A DNA stretch of 64,000 nucleotides from Phascolarctos cinereus (GCF_002099425.1 NW_018344192.1:1442501-1506500), one strand, 5' to 3'; positions 1 to 12,639 are shown, counted from the first letter of the stretch. A program made the numbers and translations. Notes: generated from the sequence alone by a model not told the origin.

Positions 1-635
1 GTGATGTTGTTATGGTCTAATTTGTTATGTTTTGTAGAAGAAAGTTTTATGAGAAAGGGTGTCTTCATGGATAATTGAAGGGCCAATCATAACTCATTCA
101 GACTGTGATCAGATTAAAATGAAAGTATCTTTAACTATCCCTACCAGAATCTTATTAAAAGAAAAAAAAAGATGAAACTCAGAAGAAGGAGTTCGGTTAC
201 ACTTCCAATTAAACTCAAGATTTATTATTATTGAATTTGCTTACTTGCTATCACATGTGGTTTTCTAGTATATATGATTTTTAAAAATAAGCAGAAAACA
301 CACTCTTCTGAAGTAACTTCAAGGATTTCTAAAAGTAAAGATAAAATGTATCTTGTTACATTCAATAGAATTGAAGCTGGATTTTAGGTTTTCATTTTAA
401 TTTTTAAAGTGGATATTAAATAGGGCAATCTTAAATTAAAAAATTTTTAGTAACAGTGAATTTCTTGTGTAATATATGCCCTAGCAAAGATAAGAACGAG
501 TGCTATCATGTTTTAGAAAACTCAGTTTGGGAAAACATAAGCAATAATTTATAGTACATATGAAATCTCCTATAATTTTGCAAAGAAAACAAACATTTAT
601 TAACCCCTTGCTATTGCCAGGCATTGTAAAAAAAA
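1..635. other. Non-coding, no recognised feature
   Basis: AT-rich sequence with no long open frame. I recognise no repeat family here. Confidence 0.5.
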
Positions 636-664
636 TCTGTCTATCTATCTATCTATCTATCTAT
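636..664. repeat. (TCTA)n microsatellite
   Basis: About seven uninterrupted tetranucleotide units are visible. Confidence 0.95.
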
Positions 665-671
665 GGTAATC

Positions 672-890
672 TTAGAAGGAAGGCACTAGCATTATAGGAC
701 AATGGCAACAGCTCCTTGAGGAAGATAGGATTTTAGTTGAGCCTTGAGGGAAATCAGGGAAGCTAGGAGATAAAAATAAAGAAAGAGAGAATTCCAGGCC
801 TGGGGGCCAGTGAAAATGTGTGGAGTCAGGAGATGGAGTGTCTTTTGGGAAGTACAGCAAGGAGGTCAGTGTCCCTGGATCTGAGAGATT
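672..890 (-). mobile_element. L2-clade LINE fragment, antisense
   Basis: Read on the minus strand, this matches the region just before the 3' end of marsupial L2 LINEs. Recognisable pieces on the plus strand are 'attttagttgagccttgag', 'aattccaggcctgggggcc' and 'gaaaatgtgtggagtcagg'. It is a fragment with no usable reading frame. The family is recalled, not searched. Confidence 0.6.
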
Positions 891-892
891 CG

Positions 893-990
893 TCCATAGT
901 TATTGAGTATGTGTCAGAAACAGGACTTGAACCTGAGTCTTCCTGAGGCTAAGACCAGCTCACTATGATGTGTATCACACTACCAGAAAT
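893..990 (-). mobile_element. MIR/tRNA-SINE fragment, antisense
   Basis: The block 'acaggacttgaacctgag' followed by 'tcttcctgaggctaagacc' is the reverse complement of the B-box region and following part of a tRNA-derived CORE-SINE. Both ends are lost. Confidence 0.65.
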
Positions 991-1027
991 TAACAGAAGT
1001 CCAAATTTGTAGTATCTGTTTATCCAC

Positions 1028-1590
1028 TAATCAACAGTCATTTATTAAATGTCTACTATGTTCCAGACGCTGTGCTATATGCTAAGGATTCAAAGACAGA
1101 AATTTAATAGTCCTTTCCTTAGAGGAGTTAACATTCTCGGGGGGGGGGGAGTTGTGGAAAAACATGTATAAATATAACTAAATTATATATTTAATATATG
1201 TATATGGTAAATACAAGGCAATTGCAAGGTAGGTAGGAATTAAGTATCACTTCATTTTGATGGTAGAATTTGAGTCAAACTTTAAAAGAAGGTAGGGATT
1301 CTTAGGGACAGAAGTGAGGACAGTGTGCATTGCAAGCATTGGGATTGACCTCTATAAAACAAGGAGAAGAATGGAAAGGCAAGTACATGGAACGACCAGA
1401 AGCTTAGTTTAACTGGATGGCAGAGTATTTTAAGAGTATAAAAACCTGGAAGAATATTTTGGAGTCAGATTGTGAAGGGGTTTAAATGCCAAAAGGCATT
1501 TGCATTTTATTCTATAGGCAACAGGGAGCTAATAAAGTTTCTAGAGCAGAGGGGGTGACTTGATCATACCCATATTTGGGAATATCACTG
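1028..1590 (-). mobile_element. L2/L3-like LINE remnant, antisense
   Basis: It opens with 'catttattaaatgtctac' and 'ccagacgctgtgctatatgc', the reverse complement of the L2/MIR 3' end. The later block at 1465-1560 (minus-strand LINE-like 'attgtgaaggggtttaaatg' and 'ggcaacagggagctaataaa') matches an ancient mammalian interspersed sequence that I link only tentatively to the L2/L3 group. A poly-G run lies at about 1140-1149. Confidence 0.5.
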
Positions 1591-2791
1591 CAGCAGCTGG
1601 GTGGAGGAGGGGTTGGAAAGGAGACCTTGTTATGGTCTGAGGTAGTATTGTGGACCAAGCTATTTTGTTTTCAGCTTCACAATTTAGAAAATAAAAGCAG
1701 AAGAAGGAGGAAAAGGAGGAAGAAGAGGAGGAGGAGGAGAAAATCATAGAATATCCAACACAGAATATCCAACACTGAATTAATTCCATTGACTGCAGCT
1801 CTTTCTTGACCATACTGGTATGTTGGTCTTACCTGAGCGAAAGCAATTCTTTACCCTTCATAGGCTGGCTCTAACTTAAGCTCTAGTTAGTTCCCTGAAC
1901 AAATTATGCCTTGAGGATGGTTTCAGTACCTTTTAAAGAAAAAAAAAACCTAACCTATAGAAATAACAGATATGTCTACTGCCATAACCTATCCTTTGGT
2001 GGCAAAGTCTTCTAGAGGACCTTTCAGCGTTTAAACAGCTTTAGAGTCATTACTAAATAGTTTGAATACTGAGAGCACAAGTGAAAGGTTATTGAGGAAA
2101 ACAGTGACCAGGAATTTCAGGCTTCTCCTTTCTATAGAACAACTGAGTCCTCATTCTTAATGATCTGATCCATGTTGTGAGTGATGGCAGATCTTGGCAA
2201 TTCACAGTGGCTATCATAAGGTAAAAGGGTAACAGAAGTAGTACCAGCAGTATCAGGGCTATTGGACTCCTCCGTAGGAGCCCAATGAGAGAAAAAGGTA
2301 TACTAGTATTCCACACACCCACCCCACCGCCTTGGAGGCCTCTGATAAGTTACTACCCTTCTTCTTCCTTGGGAGCTAGGTAGACAACTCGCCTTCTACC
2401 CCACTGCTAATTGCCCCTCAAAGCCAACCCCCTTCCCCCTCCACCAAGAACAACACTTTATTCTTCCAAGTCCTTCCAAGGAATTAATTATTCAATGACC
2501 ACTGGGTGATCTAGTGGCAACAAGGTGGAAAGAACCCCATCAGTTCTAAGTTATAGAAAGAAAGGGATATCCTGGACCTGAATTTGCTGCTATCCATGCC
2601 AGACCGAAGTCCATTTCTGTTTTTCTTATGATGTGTTAGGGGATCCTGAAAAGTTGAGTGTGTTCTTATTACCTGCTAATATGAAGACTTCTGCTTTCCT
2701 TTTTTTGCATATCAGTTAACCATAGATACTTAGGCAACTAATTAGGTAAAATTATAGTAACTATAGTTGACATTCTAGCATTAGTTCTTGA
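1591..2791. other. Non-coding; purine-rich tract, no recognised gene
   Basis: It contains an AGG/GGA-rich purine tract at about 1695-1742 and a 14-bp tandem 'agaatatccaacac' near 1747-1774. Otherwise nothing recognisable. Confidence 0.45.
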
Positions 2792-2808
2792 CTTCATATT
2801 AGTTATTT

Positions 2809-3125
2809 CTTTTTAAAAATTTTTTAAATTATATTTTTATTTAATTTTTAAATTAATTTATTTTGAATTATCAATAATCACCTCCATAAGATTTTGAATT
2901 TTAAATTTTTCTCCTCTTCTTTCCCCACCTCCCTCCCCAAGATGGCGAGCAATCTGATATAGGCTATACATTTACATTCCTATTCAATATATTTTCACAT
3001 TAGTGATGTTGTAAGTAAGAATTAGAACGAATAGGAGGAACCACCAGAAAGAGGAAACAAAACAACAGAAGAAAAAAAATAGCAAATAACATGTTTCAAT
3101 CTGCATTCAAACTCCATAGTTTTTT
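2809..3125 (-). mobile_element. L1 LINE 3'-end insertion (5' truncated)
   Basis: The minus strand is the 3' end of a marsupial L1. On the plus strand, 'cccaagatggcgagcaatct' and 'aggaggaaccaccagaaaga' match the same region of the longer L1 at 56.2 kb. The insertion is flanked by a perfect 17-bp direct repeat 'cttcatattagttattt' at 2792-2808 and 3126-3142. That is a normal L1 target-site duplication. Only about 300 bp of the element was inserted. Confidence 0.88.
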
Positions 3126-3142
3126 CTTCATATTAGTTATTT

Positions 3143-4401
3143 TTAAGGTTCAATTTCTCACTAATTTCAGCATTAGCCTATTAATAAAAGACAGTATTGT
3201 CCAGTAGAACAAGCCCAGGACTGAGAATGAGAAGAATTTGATTATAGTTTCAGCTTTTCCAATATAATAACTAGCTAAGAGTCTTTGGATCCTTTCATGT
3301 CTATAGGCTCCAGAGTTGTTCTAATTTTTAGCTTAATGATATACTGAATAAATTAATTGATAAAGCATTTATCAAGTATCTACTGTGTTGCTAGGCAATG
3401 GGTATGCAAATATAAAAAAAAAGTCTTCAAAAATGGCTAGTTCCTAGTGATGTTTATTTAGTGTTACTAAAATGGCAGGTTTCAATTTGGATTCTAAGCA
3501 TGTGCTCCAATTGTAAATATTGATTATCACATAGTTTTGTTTTTGTTTTTTTTTTATTTTTACAACTATCCTATGGACTTGCTTCATGAATATTTGATTT
3601 CCCAATAATTAATCTGCATTTGTAAACTACAGGAGTGTACTCTTTATGAAGACAGGGACCATGTTTTACCTATGATTTGTATACCTTCTAGTCCTTAAGT
3701 TTCATACGATGGGCACTTCATTTGCCAAAAGAATCAATGCATTCTTTATAGATAATACTTCCCCCCCCACTAATCCCCACAGAAGCTACAATCACACCTT
3801 CTGTTGATGTTGCTTTTAAAACCACTGCATCTAAAACCTAAGATTCTGTGCCAACCATCATTAATAATTGATTTATAAAATACAACAGGCAGGTTTCCCT
3901 CATCTAGCTAATAAGAATGTTTTTTAAATTTTCTTTTGAGGATGAAGTTTGATTTTGGCTTCGACCAAGTACTGAAAAATGGTCACTTCTATTTCAGTGT
4001 CTTGCCTTGTTTGATGGTGTAGCTATTTAAAGGTAAAGACTGACAGCACTTTTCATTTTTCTATGATGACTGATTTGCATAAGTACCATTATTTCAATGA
4101 TATCATTAGGGGCTGGGTGTTTTTTTTCTGCTTTTCACATGTTAAGAAGAGAAGCACTATCTATCATCATTACTCTTCTCTAATTGCATTTGATTAGAAA
4201 CAAAATGGAATGGGGATTTGAGTAAGCCTGAGCCAGACATGATGCTTAATACCCAGATGAAAACAGAAAAGTTCATTCAGTTATCTGAACTTCTCTTCTA
4301 CATGATAGCAGGGCATCAGAGTGTCCATCTATCCCCATAATTAACTACTTCTCTTTCAGCTTTCATCTACATATGTAATGTCATGCAACAGTAGCCTGGC
4401 A
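3143..4401. other. Non-coding; short L2-like end at 3352-3425
   Basis: The only recognisable part is 'aagcatttatcaagtatc' and following bases at about 3352-3425, which resembles the reverse complement of an L2 3' end. The rest shows nothing. Confidence 0.4.
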
Positions 4402-4625
4402 AGGATAACCTTTGACATCACGTGTAACTTTTCTCTCCAAATCAGTTAGTAGACAGATTGCAGGGGACATTCCAAACAGTGCAGTGATCCCTCATTTTGA
4501 GTGAATAGCAATACTGCAGCATTAATAATCAGCTGGCTAGTCAGGCAAAAGAAGTCCCTAGAGATTTAGCACTAGCCAATTATGACTCACTGTCCAGACA
4601 AACGACTGATCTCTCTCTGTCAATG
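4402..4625 (+). repeat. Large inverted repeat, left arm
   Basis: This 224-bp arm is the reverse complement of 5511-5733 at roughly 93% identity by eye, with about 16 differences. Shared blocks include 'aacttttctctccaaatcag', 'aatcagctggctagtcaggc' and 'ccaattatgactcactgtcc'. The arms are separated by about 885 bp. I cannot match either arm to a known transposon end. Confidence 0.92.
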
Positions 4626-4639
4626 GGATAAAGTCTTCT

Positions 4640-4770
4640 CCCTTCCTCTTACACTCCTTGAGTTTCTGAGTGACCTTGGGCATGTCACCATTGCTGTAGG
4701 TGGCAGTCTTTTCCTCTGAAAAGTGAAAATAGTTAGTGATTTTTCCCTTTCCAGGCTCCAAGATATTTTG
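4640..4770 (+). mobile_element. MIR-type SINE scrap
   Basis: 'tgagtgaccttgggcatgtc' is the MIR core ('tgaccttgggcaagt'), followed by a weak match to the downstream part. It lies inside the inverted repeat's spacer. Confidence 0.5.
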
Positions 4771-5510
4771 CACAGATTAATAAAACAGTATCTGTAAAAG
4801 ACTCCATAAAGAATGGAATTATGCAAAACCAAAATATTATCTTTATTATCATTGCCATCATAATAACAATGATGTATTAGCTTTAGGGTAGACAGAAAGT
4901 CTAGCAATGAAAATTACTTATTTAGTCTACTTTCTTTTTGAGTTACTAACTTGAAGCACCAACTGGGCAAAGGACCACTATGTCTTTACTCAACTTATCT
5001 AAGCTTAGTATTCTTAATATTTGTTTTCTTAATTTAGTCCATTTGGAGGCTATTGGGTTTTGCCTATGACCAGGATTGAGGGTGCTTTTTATTATTATTG
5101 TTATTATCAAATGAAGGTTATTGAGTCCCTTCATTAATTCCTTCAAGCATTATGCTAGTTGTAGGAATCATGAAAAGCCAATATGAAGATATATGATTGG
5201 TTAAAAAATACTTTACATGTAACAACAAATAAATTCATATCACTATACTATTATTAAAATAGTAAGTCTCTTTGTCCTCTTTTATACAATAATGAATGCT
5301 TACAAATATTTTTATTGATGATTAATCAGGAGAAATGAGGCCTTAAAATTGCCTCTATTTTTAAAACATCAGCCTGGGGGAAAAAACAGTGAAAAGCATC
5401 AAAGAAGAAGAGATCACAGCTGGGCATTAAGTCTTTCTTTGTTCTGTCTATCAATATGCTTACCTATAAGAAAACATAAATCTGTTTTTAGCCCTCCTGC
5501 TTACTTATCA

Positions 5511-5733
5511 CATTGACAGACAATGATCAGTCGTTTGTCTGGACAGTGAGTCATAATTGGCTAGTGCTAAGTCTTTAGGGACTTCTTTTGCCTGACTAGC
5601 CAGCTGATTATTAACGCTACAGTATTGCTGTTCACTCAAAATGAGGAATCACTGCACTGTTTGGAATATCAACTGCAATCTGTCTACTAACTGATTTGGA
5701 GAGAAAAGTTTCATGTGATGTCAAAGGTTATCT
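5511..5733 (-). repeat. Large inverted repeat, right arm
   Basis: This is the reverse complement of 4402-4625. Homology stops abruptly at both ends. The spacer holds an old MIR scrap and AT-rich DNA, with no open frame of note. Confidence 0.92.
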
Positions 5734-6299
5734 TTGAATTGGAGACTCAAGTTATCTAAATTACCAACTGTGATTTCAGAAAAAAACCCCCATGGTAATA
5801 TAATGTTCATATATATAGTTATATATGAAGTTATATAACTATATAAATCACATTGAATGACAATGATAAACAGTTAACTATATTATTCATAAAATATGAT
5901 ATTATATATAATCTTTCATCTATATTAAGAGAAAATTAATTGCACTCCTGATTGCTGAAGAACATTCCCAAATATTGTCCTCATTATAATATTTTACTGG
6001 GGAAAGATGATTCCTGAATGAAGGATGAACTATAATTAAAACCTTTGCTATTTCCAACATTATTCTACAAGACACTGCGTCAGCCAAACTTGAGATAAAA
6101 AAGTTCAAAATGACAGGGTATCTGCTATTTAATCACCTTGCTTGCACCTCTTTTATGTACTAATAATGTTTTATTGAGAATGGTATAGTGCCATTCTTTG
6201 TGTTAACAGCACAGTCTTCTACCAGACTATAAACATTGCAAGGGTGAAAACTACATCTAACCTATTTTCAGATTTCTAGCATGAGTAAAATATGGCATT
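5734..6299. other. AT-rich non-coding, no recognised feature
   Basis: It has a TATA-rich patch at about 5805-5850 and otherwise nothing recognisable. Confidence 0.45.
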
Positions 6300-6975
6300 T
6301 TATAAGAACCTGGAAAAATATCCCTGATCCCTAGTCTTTTCCTATTCAGTACATCTTGCATTCACTTTCAAAATCTATATTCCTAAAGCACAGGTCTGAG
6401 CATATTATTCCCCTTCTTAAGTTTCAGTCGCTCAATATTGTCTCTAATATAAGTAAATTCCTCTTAGGCACTTAAAGTTTTTCACAGTCTGATTCCAACC
6501 TATCTTTATTCACTAATTTTGCATCATTGCCCCTTGTATTCTATATTTGCCTGCCAAATTGGCTTTCTGCCTGTTCCCTGTATTTTATTTCTTACTCTTT
6601 GTGTTTCCATACATTGTTCCCCGAGCATGGAGTGTTCCCCTTCATCAAATCTCTTGGACCCCCTTACTTCTTTTGAGATTTAGCTCAAGAACTAATTCCT
6701 ACATAAAGCCCTTCCTGATTTCCCCTACCCCAGTTGCCAGGGCCAGTGCTCTCCACCCTCCAAAAATTACATGTTGTTTAATTTTTATGGAGTTTGTATT
6801 TGCTTATCTGTGAAATATTGTTTCTCCCCCTCTCCCCATGCCCATCCACCCCACACCTAGTGGAAGGTAAGATCTGTAAAGGCAGAACTGTTAATTTTTT
6901 TTGTCTTTCTGTCCCTAGTGTTTAGGACAATGCTTAGCATATAATAGATACATAATAAACATAGGTTGTATAAGT
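6300..6975 (+). mobile_element. L2-clade (L2/L3) LINE 3' end
   Basis: It runs in the order expected of an L2-clade 3' end. A C-terminal coding remnant includes 'gagcatggagtgttcccctt' and 'gatttagctcaagaactaat' (compare 'tagctcaaatcccacc'). The tail is 'aatgcttagcatataataga' and 'acataataaac'. The coding frame is degraded. L2 and L3 cannot be separated by eye. Confidence 0.65.
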
Positions 6976-8304
6976 GAATATTGAGAACCAGTATGAAATA
7001 TTCCTTTGCATTTGATGTTTGATCTGCTGAACTATTATATGATTTTCATAGAAGTATAGTTTGATATGACAATGCCTAAGTATTTTTTTGTAGTAAATGA
7101 CTTAAAATTTACCGTATGTATCAAATTCAGCGGCATTTCTTAGTAGTGTCAGGTAAATAACACATGATTAAGTTTTGCAGTAATTATATTAATCAAATTT
7201 ATGCTGATTTTATTAAAATCCTAAGTTGCGTTCTTAGCTAACAACAATATAACCAGTGACAAATGGTACCTAGCTATTTTATGAACAAAATCTCTATAAG
7301 AATTTCCTGCTTGCCTTAGTTTTCTTATTATAGGTGTAATTATTTTACATTTATAAAGTAAAATTTTTGTGATACTTTAAAATATATTTTTACCATCTCA
7401 TTCATTCCTTTAGCTTTTTCACCTTGATATATTTCTGGCAGCCTTTTTCTTGTTTTAAAGCACTGTCACTGTGCCTTAAAATATTTTATTTAAGCAATCC
7501 TAATGACTAATGACATCCAAGGGAAAATATTCCAAATCTCCAATATGAAATGATTAATCACATATATTTAACTAAACATAGCAGTCAGAATCCCTGTTAA
7601 ACTGATTTGCATTCCTGTTGTGTTGGATTTCGTTTGATAATTTAGATGACCAGAAATTTTCAAAATCCTTTTGTTTATAAATCCTCCTCTCATTCTCTTC
7701 TCTTCCTCCTCTTGTATTTTCTTTACAATACAGTTTTGATTGCTGTTCACTTTATTTTATTCTTTATGCTATTTTGACTCCTATCATATTAACTATTTAG
7801 ATTTCACATTCAATTGTTAAAACTAAGGACATCAGGGATTTTTGAAATACTTTTGTTTTATAGACTTTCTGTTTCTTTGTTGTTGCCTTTAATTGGTCAA
7901 TATGGTGATGAAGCTTCAACTCCATGGCCCAGTGAGATATTGATTCAAATTTCCAGTGACTTTCTATGGGTGTTTAATAGCCCTTCAGTAGTCACTGGAA
8001 GTATTCCTAGACAGCTCAGCCATCATCCTACTATTCTTACCATGACTCATTGTATATAAGCACATGTCGATGATGAAATATTTTTGCATTTTTAAACTTT
8101 CTGTCAAATAGTGTAGAACAATGCATTAATTATGATTATAGTTGACAATAGCTTTTAATACCTCTATTTTGGTGTAGTTGAACTAGCAGTAAATTTATGC
8201 TTTCAAAGTCAGGAAGGTCTTTTCAAAATTACATTCTTTGTGCCTATTTCTTCATCAAAATCTTTCAAGACATTGATATTATTTTTTCTCATTCACTTCA
8301 TTAT
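6976..8304. other. Non-coding, no recognised feature
   Basis: AT-rich. Short open frames occur on both strands but show no domain or family resemblance. Confidence 0.4.
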
Positions 8305-8560
8305 TAGAGGCAGCTAGGTAGAACAACAGAGAAATCATTTGACCTAAAGTCAGGAAGACTGGAGTTAATTTACTTGGACCTAAAGTCAGGAAGACTGGAG
8401 TTAATTTACTGGCAATGTGACTCTTGGGAAGTCATTTAACCTCTCTCTTCCTCAGTTTCCTCATCTGTAAAATGGGGATAATAATATCACCTACCTCCTA
8501 GGGTTGTTGTGAGAATCAAGTTATATATTGGTGAAGTCTTATAGAAACACTACCTACTAC
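8305..8560 (+). mobile_element. MIR/CORE-SINE with internal 36-bp tandem duplication
   Basis: A tRNA-like head ('gaggcagctaggtagaac') is followed by the core ('gggaagtcatttaacctct'), the 'tcagtttcctcatctgtaaa' segment and 'gggttgttgtgagaatcaag'. The segment 8341-8376 is repeated directly at 8377-8410 with no mismatch over 34 bp, so this copy is longer than its family. Confidence 0.85.
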
Positions 8561-9502
8561 TATATAGTACTTTTTTTTTACTTTGTGTTAGATGTAAATT
8601 TTCAGTACTTTTCAATTCTGAAGCTTTTTGTCTTCAGATATGAATAAAACCTTCATTTTTACTCTCATCTCATCTAATTTGAGCTTAAGAATGAAGTTAT
8701 TTTTTTATAATTGTCATCAATTGACTTGTATTAATGTATAATTTGATGCTGAGGATATTGTTGACAAATAGTAGTATGAAGCCTCTGACTTTCACTGGTA
8801 AGATGTTCCCAATTTTGTTGTAATTTAGTACTGGTATATAAAAAAGCAATCATATTTTCAGTGCCATTTTATGTGCACTTATTGCTTTCTGGAGTCACCC
8901 GCAACTATTTATTCCAGTGATCTTGCCTTCTTATTATATGAGAATATGAAGAAGGTAACTCATTTTGTTGTCTTTGCTATGCAGATTATCCTGACGGTTC
9001 CCAACAGGTCCAGCCTGCAACACTGTGCCTCCATCTCTATTTCATAGAGTCCTAGCTTAGATTCCAACAGCTACCTCACACTAGCTGTGTTGCTAAGCTT
9101 CTAATATGTGTCATTTACAGAAAAGTTGAAGGGTCAGTGCTTCAGATTTCCTGGTTGGCTTTAAGAGTTAGCATTGTGATAGAAGTCCCAGAGCACATAA
9201 ATATTTGGCTGTACATCTGCTTGCCTGACATTTCCTTACTAGGCCATCTCCCCTCACTAATAGGATGGACAGTGAGTTAGGCTACTTATTATAATGACTA
9301 TATTATGATCATCAACATTTTATCTTGTATTTGGTGATGATTACTATTATTAAAATTAAATCAATCATTCATCACTATATAAGTACTGCTCCCTTTAATT
9401 CTTACCACCCCATGCTTTGCCCTTTCCAATATTCTTTAGTCAGACCCTTCTAACATCTTCTGCTTTCACAAATCTTGTTGAACCTCTGTTAGACCTTTAT
9501 AA
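8561..9502. other. Non-coding, no recognised feature
   Basis: AT-rich. No repeat family or gene recognised. Confidence 0.4.
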
Positions 9503-9635
9503 CAGACATTCCCAAACTTATTCGGCCTACCACTCCCTCTTCAAAAAAAAAATTACTCAGCACCCCCCTGGAAAACTACTTTTTTTTAAACCCTTACCTT
9601 TTTTTTTTGGAAATTTGTGTCATTAAAAAAAACCC

Positions 9636-9696
<61 letters not shown>

Positions 9697-10207
9697 ACAC
9701 ATATTTTTTTAATGATGAATCTTAAATTTTATGATTTATTGTAAATTTGTGGAGTTTTTCCTGCATTGAAATTTTGATGATACAATATTGTGTCATGTAA
9801 CTGTGGTATCTTATTGTAAAGAAGTCATTACATGCACATATTCCTGCCAATGCATGCTGGACTTCCTGGCAATGTGAGTCATGCTTGCCTGCCAGCACTT
9901 GCTTGTTAAGACCTGTCCATAACCATTGATCAGTTATAACTTGCATTTTGTCTGTTTATTTGGAAAATAATGTAATCACTATGACTTTAACTCTGTTACA
10001 CAACAAATGAACATGTAAGAATACTTTTTTCAAAAATTTCTTCCATTCACTTCTTTCCTTATGCTTCCGTGGGCTCCCTTAAGTTTATTTAGTGCCCCCA
10101 TTGCATACTAAGTTATTAGGCTGTTCCGCCTCTCCCCTCACCCCCCCCCACGTGATTGGTTTAGCAGCTACCCCAAGGGATGGTATCACCCACTTTGGGA
10201 ACCTCTG
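9503..10207. mobile_element. hAT-type non-autonomous DNA transposon
   Basis: The ends are imperfect terminal inverted repeats. The left starts 'cagacattcccaaactt'. The right, reverse-complemented, starts 'cagaggttcccaaagtg'. This fits the CAG-start, 'ggttcccaaa' ends of Charlie-like hAT elements known in marsupials. It is about 705 bp, with no transposase frame. A convincing 8-bp target duplication is not visible. A TA microsatellite has grown inside it. Confidence 0.75.
9638..9684. repeat. (TA)n microsatellite
   Basis: About 23 uninterrupted TA units, continuing as degenerate TATG sequence to about 9700. Confidence 0.97.
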
Positions 10208-12334
10208 CAAGGAAATGGAAATACGTGAAACAAAAAATGTTATTCAAAACTTAGGGAGGATAAAAGAACTGAAGGAATTTGGGAATGGTCTGTGGAAAAT
10301 AGCAATAAATCCTGGGTCACTCTTCTAGGTATTGGAATTTTGGCATGAAAGATTTGTAAGCAAATAAGTTAATGCACATTAAAAAAATTGACCACACAGG
10401 CCTTGTTAGTTTCCAGAATAGACATTTTAAAGTATCATATTTAGTTATGCATATCAGCCTTTAAAATTTTGGTATTTTAAGCAAATTTTGAAGGAAATCA
10501 GGGAGTTATGTAATAGTGGTATCCATCAATTTCATTAATAAACATATTGCCAATTGAGAAGATTAAAAATATACTTTCATAATTGAAAAGAAAATTTTAG
10601 TTGACAGGTTCATTCAGTACCAATTAACATTAACACTGCTATGAGAAGGGCATTGTGCTAAGGCTTCCTAAGTTCTCTGTGTATTCAGAGCAATATCACA
10701 ATTTTATATGGATTTCCCAAGATCATGTACACATTTCAAGAAAACATCTTAAATATGTCTTATGACTTTGAGTCCCTCATTTTAGTTTTTGCATTTAGAT
10801 GAAAAAGTAGAAAGTGGCTATCTATAAAGAAGTATGTACTTACACAGCAGCACATTCACCTTTTATTTAAAACATGAAATAGCTTTACAATCTTGCTTGT
10901 TTAATTATAGAGTAAAAATTTGTTAATGTGCTTTCATTTATCTGAATTTGGTGATAATTGAAGCAGGAACTCGGCTGACATTTACTTGTGTTCAATCTAT
11001 AAGAAAATCATTTGCTAAATAAAAAATGCAAACAAGATTGGAAGAAGAATCCAAACTATTTAAAAGAGCTGACTGCTTCTGAAAACCATCAAAACACCAG
11101 ATTTACTTTAAAATAATCAATATGCTACTTATGTATTATACTTATCTACTTCCCTAAGGACTCCTACTGGGCAACCCTTAGTTTGTTTTGTATGCATTCT
11201 AGTGTGTGCTTGCAGAATATAATTAAAGGAATGAAGTCTTTATTATATTAATTCAGACTGTGCACTAATTCAGACTAATCCTTTCCAAACTGGTCTGAAT
11301 TAATGAGGTTTTCTATGACTTCAAAATAATTGTTTAATGATTCCTTTTGTAGGTGATTGGTATTAGTTTTACATTTGAGAAAAAAACTGAGGCTCAAAAA
11401 TTTGGGTAATGTTTTAAAAGATTATTTTAAACTTAGTGTTGATACTACATAGATGACAAAGAATAAAAGAAGTCTTCCCTAATGGAATAGCGCTCAGTCA
11501 AACCACATCTTCAAAAGATATAAAAATAATCTCCAATTAGAGGGAAGACTAAATGGAAAGTGGTGAGGAGAATCCTAACCTCGTTCATCCAAACTGTGAT
11601 CTCAATTTCAGAGCTACATACTGTAAATTCAACTCCCTGTGCGACCACAAAGTCTATTTGGAAGTTCCAGAATGGTTCAAATATTGAATAGTCATACCTC
11701 CCTATTTCAGGGGGGCCTGGTTATGTCTTTCATCATACTGAAATTTCAGGAAGTTTATATTTTTTTATGTTATCAGCAGACCAATAGGTGTTCTCAGGTC
11801 AGATTGGGAACTGAAGTTCTTTACAATTTCTGAGAAATAAAATGGTACTAAGATTTTACCACAGTGCGTCTTGGCTTATGAAAGTATGAGCTTAGAGTAA
11901 CACTGTCTATGTACCATTAACAAGGGGCTTTCAACCTGTGGTAATTTAAGTCCCCATAGTCTTCTTGTCTGTATTTCCCTTGACATCCTCTCCTATCTGT
12001 CTATAAACTAATGGCTTTTGCTGTCCTCTTGGCAGTGTTCATATGGATTAACAATAAAAATTTCAAATTAAGAATAAAGGAATGTAAATATGTTCTTTTA
12101 AAATTGCCCTTCTAAGGCTTATTAAAAAACTCAATTATTGAATTTACTTGGAGACATTAGAATGGCTGCCTTTTGAAAGAATTGTTAATCCAAATTAATT
12201 TAAATACAGGTAGTTTTTTATTATAAGGTAAACATCTCTATAGAGCCAAAAGATTTGTAGGATTAGTTAATGGTCTCTTCCCCTTAAACTTTCTCTTTTC
12301 GTTCCCCCCTCATTCTCCCCCAGCCTTAGAGGAA
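10208..12334. other. Long unique-looking non-coding stretch
   Basis: No clear repeat apart from a possible L2-like scrap at about 10605-10690 and a 12-bp perfect inverted repeat (11248-11259 / 11293-11304, 'attaattcagac'). No coding signal recognised. Confidence 0.4.
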
Positions 12335-12560
12335 TTGTTGCATAGGATAAAAGCATTGGACCTGATATCAGAATAGGTATACATTCCAATTCTTTTCTCC
12401 AACCCTTTACTAGTTTTGTGATCTAGGACTGATCGATTAACCCATCTGAGCCTGAATTTCTTCATCTGTGAAAGGGTAATAGTATTATCTCAAATCTCAA
12501 ATCAGGGTTGATATGAGAATGAAATGAGATGATGTATTGCATTCTAGTAGGAATTATATA
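12335..12560 (+). mobile_element. MIR SINE
   Basis: Diverged MIR. The order is head-like 'aaagcattggacctgatatc', core 'agttttgtgatctagg', then 'ttcttcatctgtgaaagggt' and 'gggttgatatgagaatgaaa'. Confidence 0.75.
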
Positions 12561-12639
12561 TACAAATTACTATTAATACAAAGCATTATGAGACAGTGAA
12601 ATAAAAGGAACCAAGAAAATATTTTAACTATTGAGAAGA

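Noticed and set aside
11248-11304. 12-bp perfect inverted repeat considered as a tiny DNA transposon
   Set aside because: The arms are short and AT-rich, with no flanking duplication and no second copy in the window. Chance is a sufficient explanation.
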